Assembly: GCA_934215545.1 (NCBI GenBank)
Contig: CAKQAD010000019.1
Span: 1-26,018, forward strand
Length of the DNA: 26,018 nt
Reading direction: 5' to 3'
Source of the DNA: an uncultured Prevotella sp.
GTDB taxonomy: Bacteria; Bacteroidota; Bacteroidia; Bacteroidales; Bacteroidaceae
Under the pieces are notes generated by a model. It did no database searches. It had not been told where the DNA came from and saw only the letters and a program-made list of their open reading frames with translations. Shown one piece after another: positions 1 through 10,100 of this stretch (the first letter of the stretch is position 1; each line of letters begins with the position of its first letter). The position numbers and the translations under genes are program-made.

Positions 1-1151
1 AAGAAGTCTGACAAATATTGTTGTCGCTTGTTGTATCTGATTCTGTATCCCTGAATCAACTCTACAACCTCTTTTACGACCTTTGCATTTTCCTCAAATG
101 AGGCATTGTCATATACTTCCTTGATTGCAAACTCGTTATTCTTTTCAAGACGGAGTTTATTTACCTCTTTAAGAAGATATTGTTTTGTCTCTGGTGTTAA
201 ATTTGCACAACGCTTGTCGAAATCCTCATTGTTGAAGTCACTAACAGTTCTATCCAAGAACTTTTTCATACCTTTACTATAAAGGTCTGTTAAGCGAAGT
301 TGGAAATCTACGTGATTATCTCGACCCTCAAGCCATTGAAACTTTAACTCTTCACCCTCTCCAGTTGTTGTTTCATCATAGACTTTGCACAAGAATAGTG
401 TAAATATCTTGTTAAAAGCATTACCCTTGTCAGATACTACATTATGACGCAATATTTCAAGAAAACGATTGAAGATAAAACTTGAATCCTCTGCTTTTAT
501 CTCCTTCAACTGCTCTTTTGTTAAAACTTTGCTCTGAAAATTATATGGCTGCACCCAAGAATCGAAGATACCGTTATCCTTAGTGAGTTTATTCCATTTT
601 TCATAAATGTCTTTAACATCACCATTGCGATAATCATCTTCTATCTTGATAATCTCGTTAACATAGACAAACTTATTTCCTTTCAATTCTGATGTATACA
701 ACATTAGCACATCAGCCTTACCACCAGATAATTGGAAATAAGTAAATAGCTGTCCTCCATCCTTACGAATTTTTGCCAACTCCTTATTGTACTCCTTGCC
801 ATAAGTCTTACATTCGATAAGCATATATGGTGTACCATCTTCGCGATTAACACAAATATCCAATCGTCCAGATGTACCGTGTCCTGACGGCCAAGTCTTT
901 TCAAGAATTAAGTTCTGAGGCTTATATCCTTTTGTGAGTAATCTATCAACACACTCAAGTACTACAAAATTTTCCGCATCAGAAAAATTTTGAGTAGTCT
1001 TACTATCGGCAGTAATACCACTACCATAGTTAATGCTTTGTTTTTCAAAATCAATCTCTATGGCATAATCAACATATATTTTATGATAAATGCCATTCGT
1101 TCCGTTTTTTGGAACAAATCCCAAAACCGTAATATGTTTCTTAATATCCAT
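1..1151 (-). CDS. Restriction-modification protein, N-terminal nuclease part (partial, runs off left edge)
   Basis: Reading the minus strand from the ATG at 1151 gives 383 uninterrupted codons to the window edge, beginning MDIKKHITVLGFVPKNG. Around residues 105-125 it has GRLDICV followed by MLIECKTYG, the D...ExK core of a PD-(D/E)xK nuclease as found in the N-terminal domain of type I R subunits and of fused restriction/N6-adenine methyltransferase proteins. The last visible residues (QQYLSDFF) resemble the linker just before the methyltransferase domain in such fusions; this is recalled family knowledge, and the methylase motifs themselves lie outside the window. A TAnnTTTG box sits 19 nt upstream. 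The AT-rich composition and the adjacent IS remnant suggest horizontally acquired defence DNA. The coding call is firm; the exact type (IIG-like, type I-like or other) is not decidable here. Confidence 0.8.
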   Translation of the reverse strand, partial: MDIKKHITVLGFVPKNGTNGIYHKIYVDYAIEIDFEKQSINYGSGITADSKTTQNFSDAENFVVLECVDRLLTKGYKPQNLILEKTWPSGHGTSGRLDICVNREDGTPYMLIECKTYGKEYNKELAKIRKDGGQLFTYFQLSGGKADVLMLYTSELKGNKFVYVNEIIKIEDDYRNGDVKDIYEKWNKLTKDNGIFDSWVQPYNFQSKVLTKEQLKEIKAEDSSFIFNRFLEILRHNVVSDKGNAFNKIFTLFLCKVYDETTTGEGEELKFQWLEGRDNHVDFQLRLTDLYSKGMKKFLDRTVSDFNNEDFDKRCANLTPETKQYLLKEVNKLRLEKNNEFAIKEVYDNASFEENAKVVKEVVELIQGYRIRYNKRQQYLSDF

Positions 1152-1170
1152 AGTACTCTTAATTTGTTTG

Positions 1171-1178
1171 CAAAGTTA
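1171..1178 (-). promoter_or_regulatory. -7 box of the restriction-modification gene
   Basis: On the minus strand the sequence is TAACTTTG, a full match to the Bacteroidota TAnnTTTG element, ending 19 nt before the ATG at 1151. No clear TTTG -33 element is seen 19-20 nt further upstream. Confidence 0.5.
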
Positions 1179-1290
1179 AAAAATTAATTAGAGATTACCT
1201 CATTTTTGTTTGGATTTCTCGCTATTTTTTATATAGGCGCTTATAGTAGTTGTATAAAAGAAGATGCTTCCACCTTATTATTAACGATTA

Positions 1291-1951
1291 ACGTGAGTTC
1301 GACGAATTAGAATAACGTTAATTGTCTATCTATTGTCCTTTGAACAGCAATTGTTGGTTTCTTAGGAAAAAACGATAAGTAGCCAAAGCTCCAAGAGTGT
1401 TGACAATGAAGTTATCGAATGATCTGTGCCTGGAATGTTCTACCTGGGCTATGTTCTTAAGTTCATCGTTAATCGTCTCTATGATCGTCATCTTTCTAAG
1501 CAAGAGTCTGTCTGATATTCCCCAAAGAACCTTCTTTATTAAGAATGGCCAACGGAATGGCAATGGTCTTCTGAAGTTTCACAAAACGGTTATATGACAC
1601 TACATTTGGAAATAAATGTCGAAGATGCACACATACTTATTCCTTATAGAAATGTTTCAGGCAACGAAAGCCAGAATTGTGGAAAAGTATAACGATAACC
1701 ATTATTTCCGCCTTTGACATGGTGAACTCACGATGATATCTACGTTTAGTGTTGATTTTTATGGTATATTTTCCCATTTAGGCATCAAAAACTTTGCAGA
1801 AGTCATCCGCAATACAGAAAATTTCAGTAACTTTGTCTTCGGTGACCATAGCGATTATTGTTTGTAAACTTTTGATTTTAAGCACATTAAAGTTACAACA
1901 TTTTTCGCTAATCACCATTTTTCAGACACTTATATTTCGTCGAACTCACGT
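1291..1951 (-). mobile_element. IS982-family element, internally deleted (661 bp)
   Basis: The ends are perfect 16-bp inverted repeats, ACGTGAGTTCGACGAA at 1291-1306 and its complement at 1936-1951. Between them, on the minus strand, lies a decayed transposase with IS982-family similarity. Full IS982 elements are about 1 kb, so roughly a third is missing. No convincing target-site duplication is visible at the flanks, which suggests an old insertion or a rearranged flank. The element separates the restriction-modification gene from nadB. Confidence 0.75.
1330..1849 (-). pseudogene. IS982-family transposase remnant
   Basis: From an ATG at 1849 the minus strand reads MVTEDKVTEIFCIADDFCK, the usual start of Bacteroidota IS982 transposases, but meets in-frame TAA codons after FDA and after HFYKE. 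The frame continues through VCVHLRHLFPNVVSYNRF, then a deletion removes the central catalytic DDE part. Reading shifts frame near 1500-1560 to LLLRKMTIIETINDELKN and VEHSRHRSFDNFIVNTLG, the characteristic C-terminal region of the family. Two stops, one frameshift and loss of the catalytic core make it certainly non-functional. Family assignment rests on recalled conserved motifs. Confidence 0.8.
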
Positions 1952-1989
1952 TGTATTAAGTCGGGATATCTTAATCTTTAAACATTTAA

Positions 1990-2027
1990 GGCTAATCCGA
2001 CAAAACTATACATTTGTCAGATTAGCC
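1990..2027. terminator. Hairpin between the IS remnant and nadB
   Basis: GGCTAATCCGACAAA (1990-2004) pairs with TTTGTCAGATTAGCC (2013-2027) across an 8-nt loop. In a plus-strand transcript there is one C/A mismatch; in a minus-strand transcript the same position is a G-U wobble, giving an uninterrupted 15-bp stem, so it fits minus-strand transcription better. No gene ends here on that strand today, so it may be an orphan terminator or a relic. Confidence 0.4.
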
Positions 2028-2112
2028 ATTAGCCCCACCTTTTTTCTGCATTTCAAGATTGAATAATGAAAAAAACATTGACATTTATGTAATGCGTATT
2101 CTTTTTTTTGTA

Positions 2113-2120
2113 TAAATTTG
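2113..2120 (+). promoter_or_regulatory. -7 box of nadB
   Basis: TAAATTTG matches TAnnTTTG and ends 25 nt before the nadB ATG. The -33 position has no clear TTTG; a run of eight T lies directly upstream. Confidence 0.5.
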
Positions 2121-2145
2121 CAGCATCTTAGAAATAATTGAAAAG

Positions 2146-3735
2146 ATGGTTTTCAAATACGACTTTCTTATTATCGGAGCCGGCGTAGCAGGAATGAGCT
2201 ACGCTCTGAAAGTGGCTCGAGCACACAAGGGTAAGGTATGCATGATATGCAAGACCTCACTCGACGAGGCAAACACTTCGTTTGCACAGGGAGGCGTTGC
2301 TTCCGTTACCAACCTCGTAGTAGACAATTTCGACAAGCACATAGAGGACACTATGATTGCCGGCGACTTTATCAGCGACCGCCGTGCCGTGGAGCAGGTG
2401 GTGCGCAATGCACCGGCACAGATAGAGGAACTCGTGAAATGGGGTGTGAACTTCGACCGTAAGGAGAATGGCGACTTCGACCTGCACCGCGAAGGCGGAC
2501 ACTCGGAATTCCGCATACTGCACCATGCCGACGATACGGGAGCAGAGATACAACGCGGACTGATGGCTGCCGTGCGAGCATGCCCGGACATCGACATAAA
2601 GGAGAACCACTTTGCAGTGGAGATTATTACACAACATCATCTCGGTGCTCGTGTGACTCGACGCACACCTTACATCAACTGCTATGGTGCATACGTGCTC
2701 AACCCCGACACGCAGAAGGTGGACACATATCTTAGCAAGGTGACGCTGATGTGCACCGGTGGATGCGGTGCAGTGTATCAAACCACCACCAACCCAGTGA
2801 TAGCCACCGGCGACGGCGAGGCAATGGTGTATCGTGCCAAGGGCACAGTGAAGGACATGGAGTTCGTGCAGTTCCACCCCACCGCACTCTACCATCCTGG
2901 CGAGACACACCCTGCATTCCTCATAACCGAGGCAATGCGTGGCTATGGTGGCATTCTGCGACTGCCCAACGGTGAGTCGTTCATGGAGAAATACGACCAA
3001 CGCCTGTCGCTGGCTCCACGCGATATCGTGGCAAGAGCCATCGACAAGGAGATGAAAATTCATGGCATCGACCATGTGTGTCTTGACGTGACGCATAAAG
3101 ACCCAGAACAGACTAAGAAGCACTTCCCTAACATCTATCATAAGTGCAAGACAATAGGCATAGACATCACTACCGACTATATTCCTGTGCGCCCAGCTGC
3201 CCACTATATGTGTGGCGGCATAAAGGTCGACCTAAACGCACAGTCGAGCATAGAGCGACTGTATGCCATCGGCGAGTGCTCATGCACCGGACTGCATGGC
3301 GGCAACCGCCTGGCAAGCAACTCGCTGATAGAGGCTGTGGTGTATGCCGATGCGGCAGCAAAACACTCGCTGTTGCATGTCGACGACTACGACTTCAACG
3401 ACAAAGTGCCTGAATGGAATGATGAGGGCACCATGACCAACGAGGAGCAGGTGCTCATAACACAAAGCATAAAGGAGGTGGGCGAGATAATGTCGAACTA
3501 TGTGGGCATTGTGCGCTCCGACCTGCGCCTGAAGCGTGCATGGGATCGCCTCGACCTGCTCTACGAAGAGACGGAGGCGTTGTTTAAACGTGTAAAGGCG
3601 AGCCGCGACATCTGCGAGCTGCGCAACATGATTAACGTGGGATATCTCATCACCCGACAGGCAATAGAACGCAAGGAGTGCCGCGGCCTGCACTACACCA
3701 CCGACTATCCGCTTCACGCCTACGACAAGAAATAG
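2146..3735 (+). CDS. nadB: L-aspartate oxidase
   Basis: FAD enzyme that oxidises L-aspartate to iminoaspartate, the first step of de novo NAD synthesis, feeding quinolinate synthase NadA in the cytoplasm. The 529 residues match the family's usual 520-540. Visible: the dinucleotide-binding GAGVAG at residues 11-16, TSFAQGGVASV near 45, HREGGHSEFRILHHADDTG near 115, GGCGAVYQTTTNP near 205, FVQFHPTALYHPG near 240, PRDIVARAID near 290, and the FAD-binding RPAAHYMCGG plus YAIGECSCTGLHGGNRLASN near 350-390. The extra C-terminal helical part (RLKRAWDRLDLLYEE) separates NadB from fumarate reductase and succinate dehydrogenase flavoproteins of the same superfamily. In many bacteria nadB neighbours nadA and nadC; here it stands alone with its own promoter and terminator-like hairpin. 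Confidence 0.95.
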   Translation: MVFKYDFLIIGAGVAGMSYALKVARAHKGKVCMICKTSLDEANTSFAQGGVASVTNLVVDNFDKHIEDTMIAGDFISDRRAVEQVVRNAPAQIEELVKWGVNFDRKENGDFDLHREGGHSEFRILHHADDTGAEIQRGLMAAVRACPDIDIKENHFAVEIITQHHLGARVTRRTPYINCYGAYVLNPDTQKVDTYLSKVTLMCTGGCGAVYQTTTNPVIATGDGEAMVYRAKGTVKDMEFVQFHPTALYHPGETHPAFLITEAMRGYGGILRLPNGESFMEKYDQRLSLAPRDIVARAIDKEMKIHGIDHVCLDVTHKDPEQTKKHFPNIYHKCKTIGIDITTDYIPVRPAAHYMCGGIKVDLNAQSSIERLYAIGECSCTGLHGGNRLASNSLIEAVVYADAAAKHSLLHVDDYDFNDKVPEWNDEGTMTNEEQVLITQSIKEVGEIMSNYVGIVRSDLRLKRAWDRLDLLYEETEALFKRVKASRDICELRNMINVGYLITRQAIERKECRGLHYTTDYPLHAYDKK

Positions 3736-3776
3736 AAGGGGCAAAAGCCTCTCTGAAATCTACGGATAAAGCATAT

Positions 3777-3838
3777 ACAATACGCCCTGCAATGGATAGC
3801 ATTAATTCTGATGCTGCAACCATTGCAGGGCGTATTGT
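3777..3838 (+). terminator. Long hairpin downstream of nadB
   Basis: ACAATACGCCCTGCAATGG (3777-3795) is perfectly complementary to 3820-3838, a 19-bp stem. The 24-nt loop contains a smaller AGCAT/ATGCT hairpin. A weak T-rich tail (TTGTTGTTTT) follows. It begins 41 nt after the nadB stop and probably terminates nadB, although the stem is longer than usual and the loop is structured. Confidence 0.6.
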
Positions 3839-3847
3839 TGTTTTAAA

Positions 3848-3876
3848 CCCAAATCGGTCATTAAAGCCCAAATCGG
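3848..3876 (+). repeat. Short direct repeat CCCAAATCGG, period 19
   Basis: CCCAAATCGG occurs at 3848-3857 and 3867-3876, separated by TCATTAAAG. It lies between the nadB hairpin and the first heptamer block. Function unknown; it may be part of the same repeat-rich intergenic insert. Confidence 0.4.
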
Positions 3877-3889
3877 GATAAGACTTAAG

Positions 3890-4115
3890 AGTTTTGATTT
3901 TTGAATTTTGAATTTTGCGCTTCGCGCATTTTGAATTATTCATTTTTGAGTTATGAATTCGCAGCCAAAATGCGCCAACAGCGAAAATTCAAAGATAGTG
4001 CAAGCCGAATGCAATAAAGCTTGCTTTAATTGCTGAGGCGCAGCCTATCTTATTCAAAATTCAAAAACTCAAAATTGCCGAAGGCAACGACTCAAAATTC
4101 AAAACTCAAAATTTA
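3890..4115 (+). repeat. Heptamer repeat block 1 (between nadB and the sprA 3' end)
   Basis: The left part is made of GARTTTT heptamers (GAGTTTT, GAATTTT), the right part of their reverse complement AAAAYTC, so the block is a large imperfect inverted repeat. Between the arms lie small GC hairpins, TGCGC-TTC-GCGCA at about 3916-3928 and GCC-GAA-GGC near 4077, and one 60-nt hairpin unit at 3992-4051. It fills most of the gap between the convergent nadB and sprA. No ORF is supported in it. Confidence 0.85.
3992..4051 (+). repeat. 60-nt hairpin unit, copy 1 (plus orientation)
   Basis: The unit starts AAGATAG and ends with its complement CTATCTT. Moving inward the two sides pair as TGC/GCA, GCC/GGC, GCAAT/ATTGC and AAAGC/GCTTT around a TT loop, with small bulges, so the whole unit can fold into one hairpin. 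This copy reads GCCGAATGC where the other two read GCCGAAGGC, a single base difference. Confidence 0.8.
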
Positions 4116-4132
4116 AAACTGTGCCCCCTGCC

Positions 4133-7100
4133 CTACCTCGTGAGCGAGAACTTCAGGCTTAGGCCGAAGTCTTGCGTGGTTGTAGGATAGCTGCTCGACG
4201 ACAACAACGGGGTGTTGGTCTGCCTGTCGTAATAGAAGCTCATGGTGAGCAGTCGCGACAATGTGTAGTCGGCAGAGAACGACAGCTTGAAAGCGGTGTT
4301 GCCGCTGCTTGCCGAGCTTGTCATGGTGGCAATGTCGCGGCATATCGATGCTTGCTTACGTAGGCTTAGGTCGAGGCGCAGGCGCAGGTCGTTGTTCACG
4401 CCATTGATTGATCGCGACGACGATGAGCTGGCTGACTTATTGGCATCCTTACCCTTGCCCTTCTGCTTTACACGGCGATGCTTGTTGCCGCTGCCGAAGA
4501 TGTTGAGGTTGTTGATGGTGTAGCCTGTGCCAATCACCCAGTCGTGCGACGACGACTCGTTCACCTGCACTGATGTCATGCTAAGGCTTAGCACACGCGT
4601 CTGTCGGTATTCGGCCTTGATGGTCATGTTGTTGTTGAGCGTGAAGTCGATGCCAAGCAATGGCGAGAACGACTCGTTTATGCTCACCGTCGACACATTG
4701 AACATGGAGTTGGGCACTGGCATGTCGGTAGTGGCGTCGTTGATAAATCCGAGTCCATTCATATACTCCATATATGTGCTATACGATGAGTAGGAACCTA
4801 CGGCATATATGCTCTTGTAGGAGTGGTTGATGTTGACACTCTTGAACACATCGCGGAACCACGGCAGCTTCGACAGTCCGCTATACTTGATAGTCCAGTT
4901 GGGCAGCAGGTGTGCCAACGATGGGAATATCGACAGCGAGCCCCCGCCCATATTGGTATAGGCAGCGAGGAATGCTGGCACCATAACATCAGAGCTGTAT
5001 TTGTTGACACCGCCGTTGGCGGCATCGAAGGTTTGTCCTGCCAATGGCGAGCCAGCCGGATACACTGCCCCGGCATATTGTGCCTGCACACGCTGTCGAT
5101 AGCTTTCGAGCGAGTTGCAGAAGCGCTCAAACGATGCCGAATGATAGCCATTGTCGGCATTGCCAGAACCCTCGAAGGCGCTGCGCAGCGACATTGTAGT
5201 CATGGTGAATGTGCCACTCTGCGTTGTTGGGTTGCCTTGATACATATACTGCACAGAGCGCGATGTGGTGACGGTGCGACTGGCGTTGAGGTCGATTTTG
5301 AGGTTGCGCACTGGCTCGAGTGTGGCTCGTATCTGCAAGTCTTCCGTGCGACTTGTGGTGGCTGGTGTAGCGAGTGAGTCGTTCATGAGCAGCCATCCGT
5401 TGTCGCGTGCCTTCTCAATGTAGGAGTCGCCGATGAATCCGAAGGCGAAGTCGAGTCCTGGCGACAGCGGACCATTGCCCGATCCCTGTCCGAACACATT
5501 GCCTATCATTGGCTTGAATCCAGGCAACGACATAGAGTATTGGTTGCGGTAGCTCACATTAACATTGCGCACCATCATCAGGAATCGTGCTGCCGACTGT
5601 GCCCATCTGTACCACGCCAGCTCTTCGAGAGGCTTGCGTGCCACCACCGACACCTTAATGTTTGTGGCAGAGTCGACCTTGTTCAGTATTCGTATGGTAT
5701 TGTTGTCGGTGCGACGATATTTCAGTTCGAAGGCCTTGCCATCGGCAGTCTTTGCAGTTACGATGATGCGCTTTGTCTGCTTGTTGTGCGACACAAATAT
5801 TGTGGTGTCGGGCATGAGCGTCACCTCGCGTTCATACGCCTTTTTGTTTTTAGGCAACTGATTGCGGAGCATGGCAAGCTGCTTGGCATCGCCGGTGGCG
5901 TTCTTGTCGGCAGGTGTCTTGCCTTTGCCGTCTTTGCCGTCTTTGCCATCTTTGCCATCCTTATCCTTTGCTTTTGCAGCCTCTTTTGCCTTGCGTTTCT
6001 GCTCTGCCCGCTTGCGTCGTGCCTCATCGGCCTTGCGCTTGTTGGCAGCAGAGTTGTCGCGGCGGAATCGGTCGTTGGCCTTCTTCAGGAATGGCACATG
6101 ATTATAGAGTTTCTCCATATTAAACTGCCCGTTGACATTGAGCTGTCGGTTGTTGGCAATGGTGTTGCCAAGAGCCGTACCGTCTTCAAGGTCGGTGCCT
6201 CGCATCCAGCTATAGGTAGCGTTGTAGGATGCATCGGCATTGACCCAGTCGAACACTGGCAGCAGGTTGAGCGGCAGCTTGTAGGATGCCTGGAAGTTCT
6301 GGTTGTACTTCAGTGGTGTTCCCATGTGCTTTATAGACGTCCACACAGAGTCTTTCCATGCCGAGTAGCTGTCGGGATAGAGGTCTTTGTTGATTGGTGT
6401 GTATGGCTGTTCTATCTCTGCATTGGTGGCACTTTGGAAGTTCATGTGCAGATTTTTGGTCAGATCCCAGCGTATGCTGAAGTCGCGGTTCCACAGGAAT
6501 TGCGACGAGAAGGTGAGCGGCAGATTCTGGTTTTCTGTCGACTCCATGTCGCGCTCCTGCAGTTCGTAGTAGCTTCGTGTTATCTCGCTGTTGAAAGCCA
6601 CGTTTTGTGGCAGCCAGTTCAGTCCGATACGCTTAGGCAGGTCGAGCCATTTTGAGCGGCTGCGCAGTTTCTTGAACGGCTCATAGGGTTTATACACTGG
6701 CGACCATGTGTAGGCAAATGCTCCTCGCCAGTTGTCCTCTTTCTCATAGACTGTCGTCTCGCCTGTGGTGTAGCTATGGCTATGGCTGTAGGACAATGAG
6801 AAGTTGGCAGGGTCGTAGGGCATTGGGTGTCGTTTGTTCTGTATGCCCACTCGCACATTCGACAGCGAGAAGTTGGTTTGCGTTACCTTTGTCACGGCAA
6901 TGCTTTCTATTGAGTCGCGCTCGTGTTTTGAGCCGGTGGCGTCGAGTGCGTCCTTGAGCTCCATATCGGAGTCGAGGGGGTTGTACTTAGGCGATGTCTT
7001 CTCTTTCGTCACGGAGTAGTAGAGTGGCACCGACACCTTTGCCTTTTCGGGGAAGAACTTACCCAGCTCCACGCTGGTGGTCACGGTGTAGTTGGAGTAG

Positions 7101-10100
7101 TTGTCGGTGGAGCGTTCTGCCACACCCTCCTCAAGTCCGCCGAAGCCTGCCGAGGTGTAGCGTCCCTGCACGTTGACGGTGCCGAGGTCGGAAAGCTGTA
7201 GGTTGAGGTTGCCCTGCGCTGCCCAACCGCCGGAATTGTTGAATTCCTTGAGTCGCAACTCATTCACCCACACCTCGCCGGTTTTCACCTCGCCGGCATT
7301 GTTGCGCACGCCTATCACCATGGTCTTCACCTCGCCCAGCGTAGGATTGCCCATGATGGATATCTTGTTCTTGGGGTTGTCGGAGTCGTAGGCGGAGTAC
7401 ACACGATTGTATGATGCCTGTCCGAGTGCCTTAGCCTTGTTGCGCTCCTTCTTGAGTCCGGTGAGTTTGGAGAGAGCTATATCGAGCATATTCTCCTTGG
7501 GCCACACCGCCCATGCGTCGTTAGACGAGTAGCGGCTATACTGCCCTGGCACGGTGAGCTTCAGTGGAATCTCGTATTCGTAGTAGTTGCTCTTGTAGTC
7601 GGAGCCGAGACGTATGAACACTGCCAGCTGTCCGTCTTGCAGATTTGTGGTGTTAGGCTCCATGGCATTGGCATGCACATACATCTGCAGGCGCTTATAC
7701 TGGCGCATGTCGAGCGATGTGTTCTTATACACCGCCTTCGACTCGCCGGTGCCAAGTGTCTGCACAGTCATGGCAAGTGCCTGCTCGTTGTTCTCCACCA
7801 GCTGTGGCTGTGTGGGGTCGTTGCCTCGTGTTATGCCTGGAGGCAGCACATAGTTCACGGGCTGCTTGTCGTTGTTCTCTTCGATGTTGACGGCGCTGAC
7901 AGCCATCTTGCCTGATGTAGACCCGGAGTTGTCGAGGTTTTGCTGATATACGCGCCACTCTCCACGCACCAGGTCGAGGGTGCCGAATCGTAGCACCACT
8001 GGGTGCTTGAATCCGGTAAGGAACATACGCATGAAGCGCATTGATGTGAAGTCGTTGATAGAGCCCACCCGCTTCTGATATTCGCGCAGCGGTATGCGGA
8101 ACTGATACCACGACACTGTCTCCGTTTTGTTGTTGCGCAGCTTCTGTGCTGCAGTGCGCTTGTCGACGATGTAGTTGCGTCCCACCTCAAGGTCTTCGGG
8201 GCGCACAGAGATGTGATATTGGAAATACTTCTCGTATTCGTTCAGCGTATAGTCCTGGTTGATGTCCTCCACATCGGGCGTCGACTTATAGGATGTGTCG
8301 TAGCTCTCGGTTCGCGAGTCGCTATCGGGCGAGTTGCCCTGTGGGTTGTTGATATACTTATATCGGCGCAGTATTGATGCCTGCATATTGTCGTAGTCGG
8401 TGCCACGGAAGTAGTGATAGTCGTCGCCGGCAGGGTCGGCCCAGATGCTGTCCCAAACGGCGGGGTTCACCTTGCCCTGCACTTCGCGCAAGAATTCCTG
8501 ATACGACTCCCACTGTCGTTCCTCGTCATTGTTCAGTCCGTTGTAGCCCACATCCTGCAATGCTCTGGCGCCCTTGCTTGTGGCAAAGGCGTAGGTTACG
8601 GTGGCTTGGTTGGGCACCTTTCCCCACTGTGTTGTTGTGAAGCTTTGCGAGCCGTCGACGGGCATTCCGCTCTCGTAGTATTTCTTTCCATCGCGCAGAA
8701 TGTCCTCGCTCATCTCGCCGAGGTTTATGTAGAAGTCGCCACCATGGTCGGATGCGGTGCCTTGCTCACGGGTGTAGATGAATGGGTCGAGCATCCAGAA
8801 TTCTATGTATTCTATGTTGGCAGCCTCGAAGTCGTTGGTGTCGAGTTTTCGCATCATGCCTCCCCAGTGCTGCTGCGGATTGTTGAGTGTTCCGTCGGGC
8901 GCCAGGTCGGGGTTGAAGTTGTATGGTCCACGCTCGTTGGGATAGTAGGCAAGGTTGAGCACGTTGAGTGTCGATGTGGCACCATTGTAGGAGCTTTGGT
9001 CGCGGTTGGGGAACAGCTCTTTAACATACACCTCGCGCACATAGTGGTTAGACAGCTGGTCGAGGTCGCTCTTGATGTGGCCTGGTGTGAGCGACGACGA
9101 GCGGCGTGTGAACAGCGGGTCGATGGTGTACCATGCCATGCGCGATCGGTTGAAGCCCGACTTCAGTGTGGCCTTGTCGGCCGACTCTGGGAACATCGAT
9201 GGCACGCTTGATATCACCCACGATGTTGGGGTGCTCACATCGATGGTGTTCTTGGTGTTCTCGAAGTCGTCGATATACGATGCGTTGTCTTGTGTGCCGC
9301 TGCTCTGTCCGGCAATGAGCTGTGCAAACTCGCCGCTGAACGATATTGACGATGGCTGTGTAAGGTGCAGGAATGGCAGCTTGTCGAGCATATTGGTGAG
9401 CCACTGGCTCTCCTTCTTCCAGTTTATATTGAGGCCCCAGATGGTGTTGTTGAGCGGCTCGGAGCCCATATTCACCTTGTTGGTGAGTGGCTGTTCGGAT
9501 AGGTGCTGGAGTGTACCCGACAGCTGGAAGTTTTTGGAGATGTCGTACTCCCAGTTGACGCCAAACATCGTCTTGCGTTCCTGTGCATAGTCGGTGTTGC
9601 TCTCGAGCGACACATTCACTGCTGTGCCGGCATCGATAATGCTTTGGTTTAGAATGGTCACCTCACCGGCAGAGTAGTCGACAGAGTAGTCGGTGCCCTC
9701 GGCAAGCGTCACTCCGCCTGCCGTTACCACCACAGAGCCCTGCGGGATGTTGTAGGAGCCGAGCTGTATGATGTTGGCCGATGTGCCACGAAACTGTCCG
9801 CTGAGCATGTACTTATCCTTCTCGGCTATCTGCTTTGCCACGGTCTTTGTAGAGTCGTAGAGTTCGGTGTAGGCATATTTCAGTGCCTTGTCGGCAGGCA
9901 CGCCGCGCTGCACCAGATAGTTGTAGATGTGCTTGCCAAAGGGTTCTGCCACTGGGAAGAACACGCGACCATTCGACACGGTGTAGCCCTCGACAAAGTC
10001 GAAGTAGCCATTGGAGTGTGCCTTGTTGTTGTTGTCGAGGCGGTCGGCACCGAGCACTTTTATGAGTGTCTGGCTCTTTACCTGCGGCTCTGGCAGATAC

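Noticed and set aside
1397..1597. 66-aa plus-strand ORF in the IS remnant
   Set aside because: Antisense to the transposase remnant, whose C-terminal motifs are clear on the minus strand.
2257..3204. 315-aa minus-strand ORF inside nadB
   Set aside because: Antisense shadow of a well-supported enzyme; composition is Cys/His-rich with no recognisable motif and there is no promoter.
3890..4115. CRISPR array in the repeat-rich intergenic DNA
   Set aside because: The repeats are 7-bp and degenerate with no unique spacers of constant length and no cas genes.
5540..6655. 371-aa plus-strand ORF inside sprA
   Set aside because: It is antisense to sprA, has repetitive Val/Leu/Cys/His-rich composition without domains, and its openness follows from sprA codon bias.
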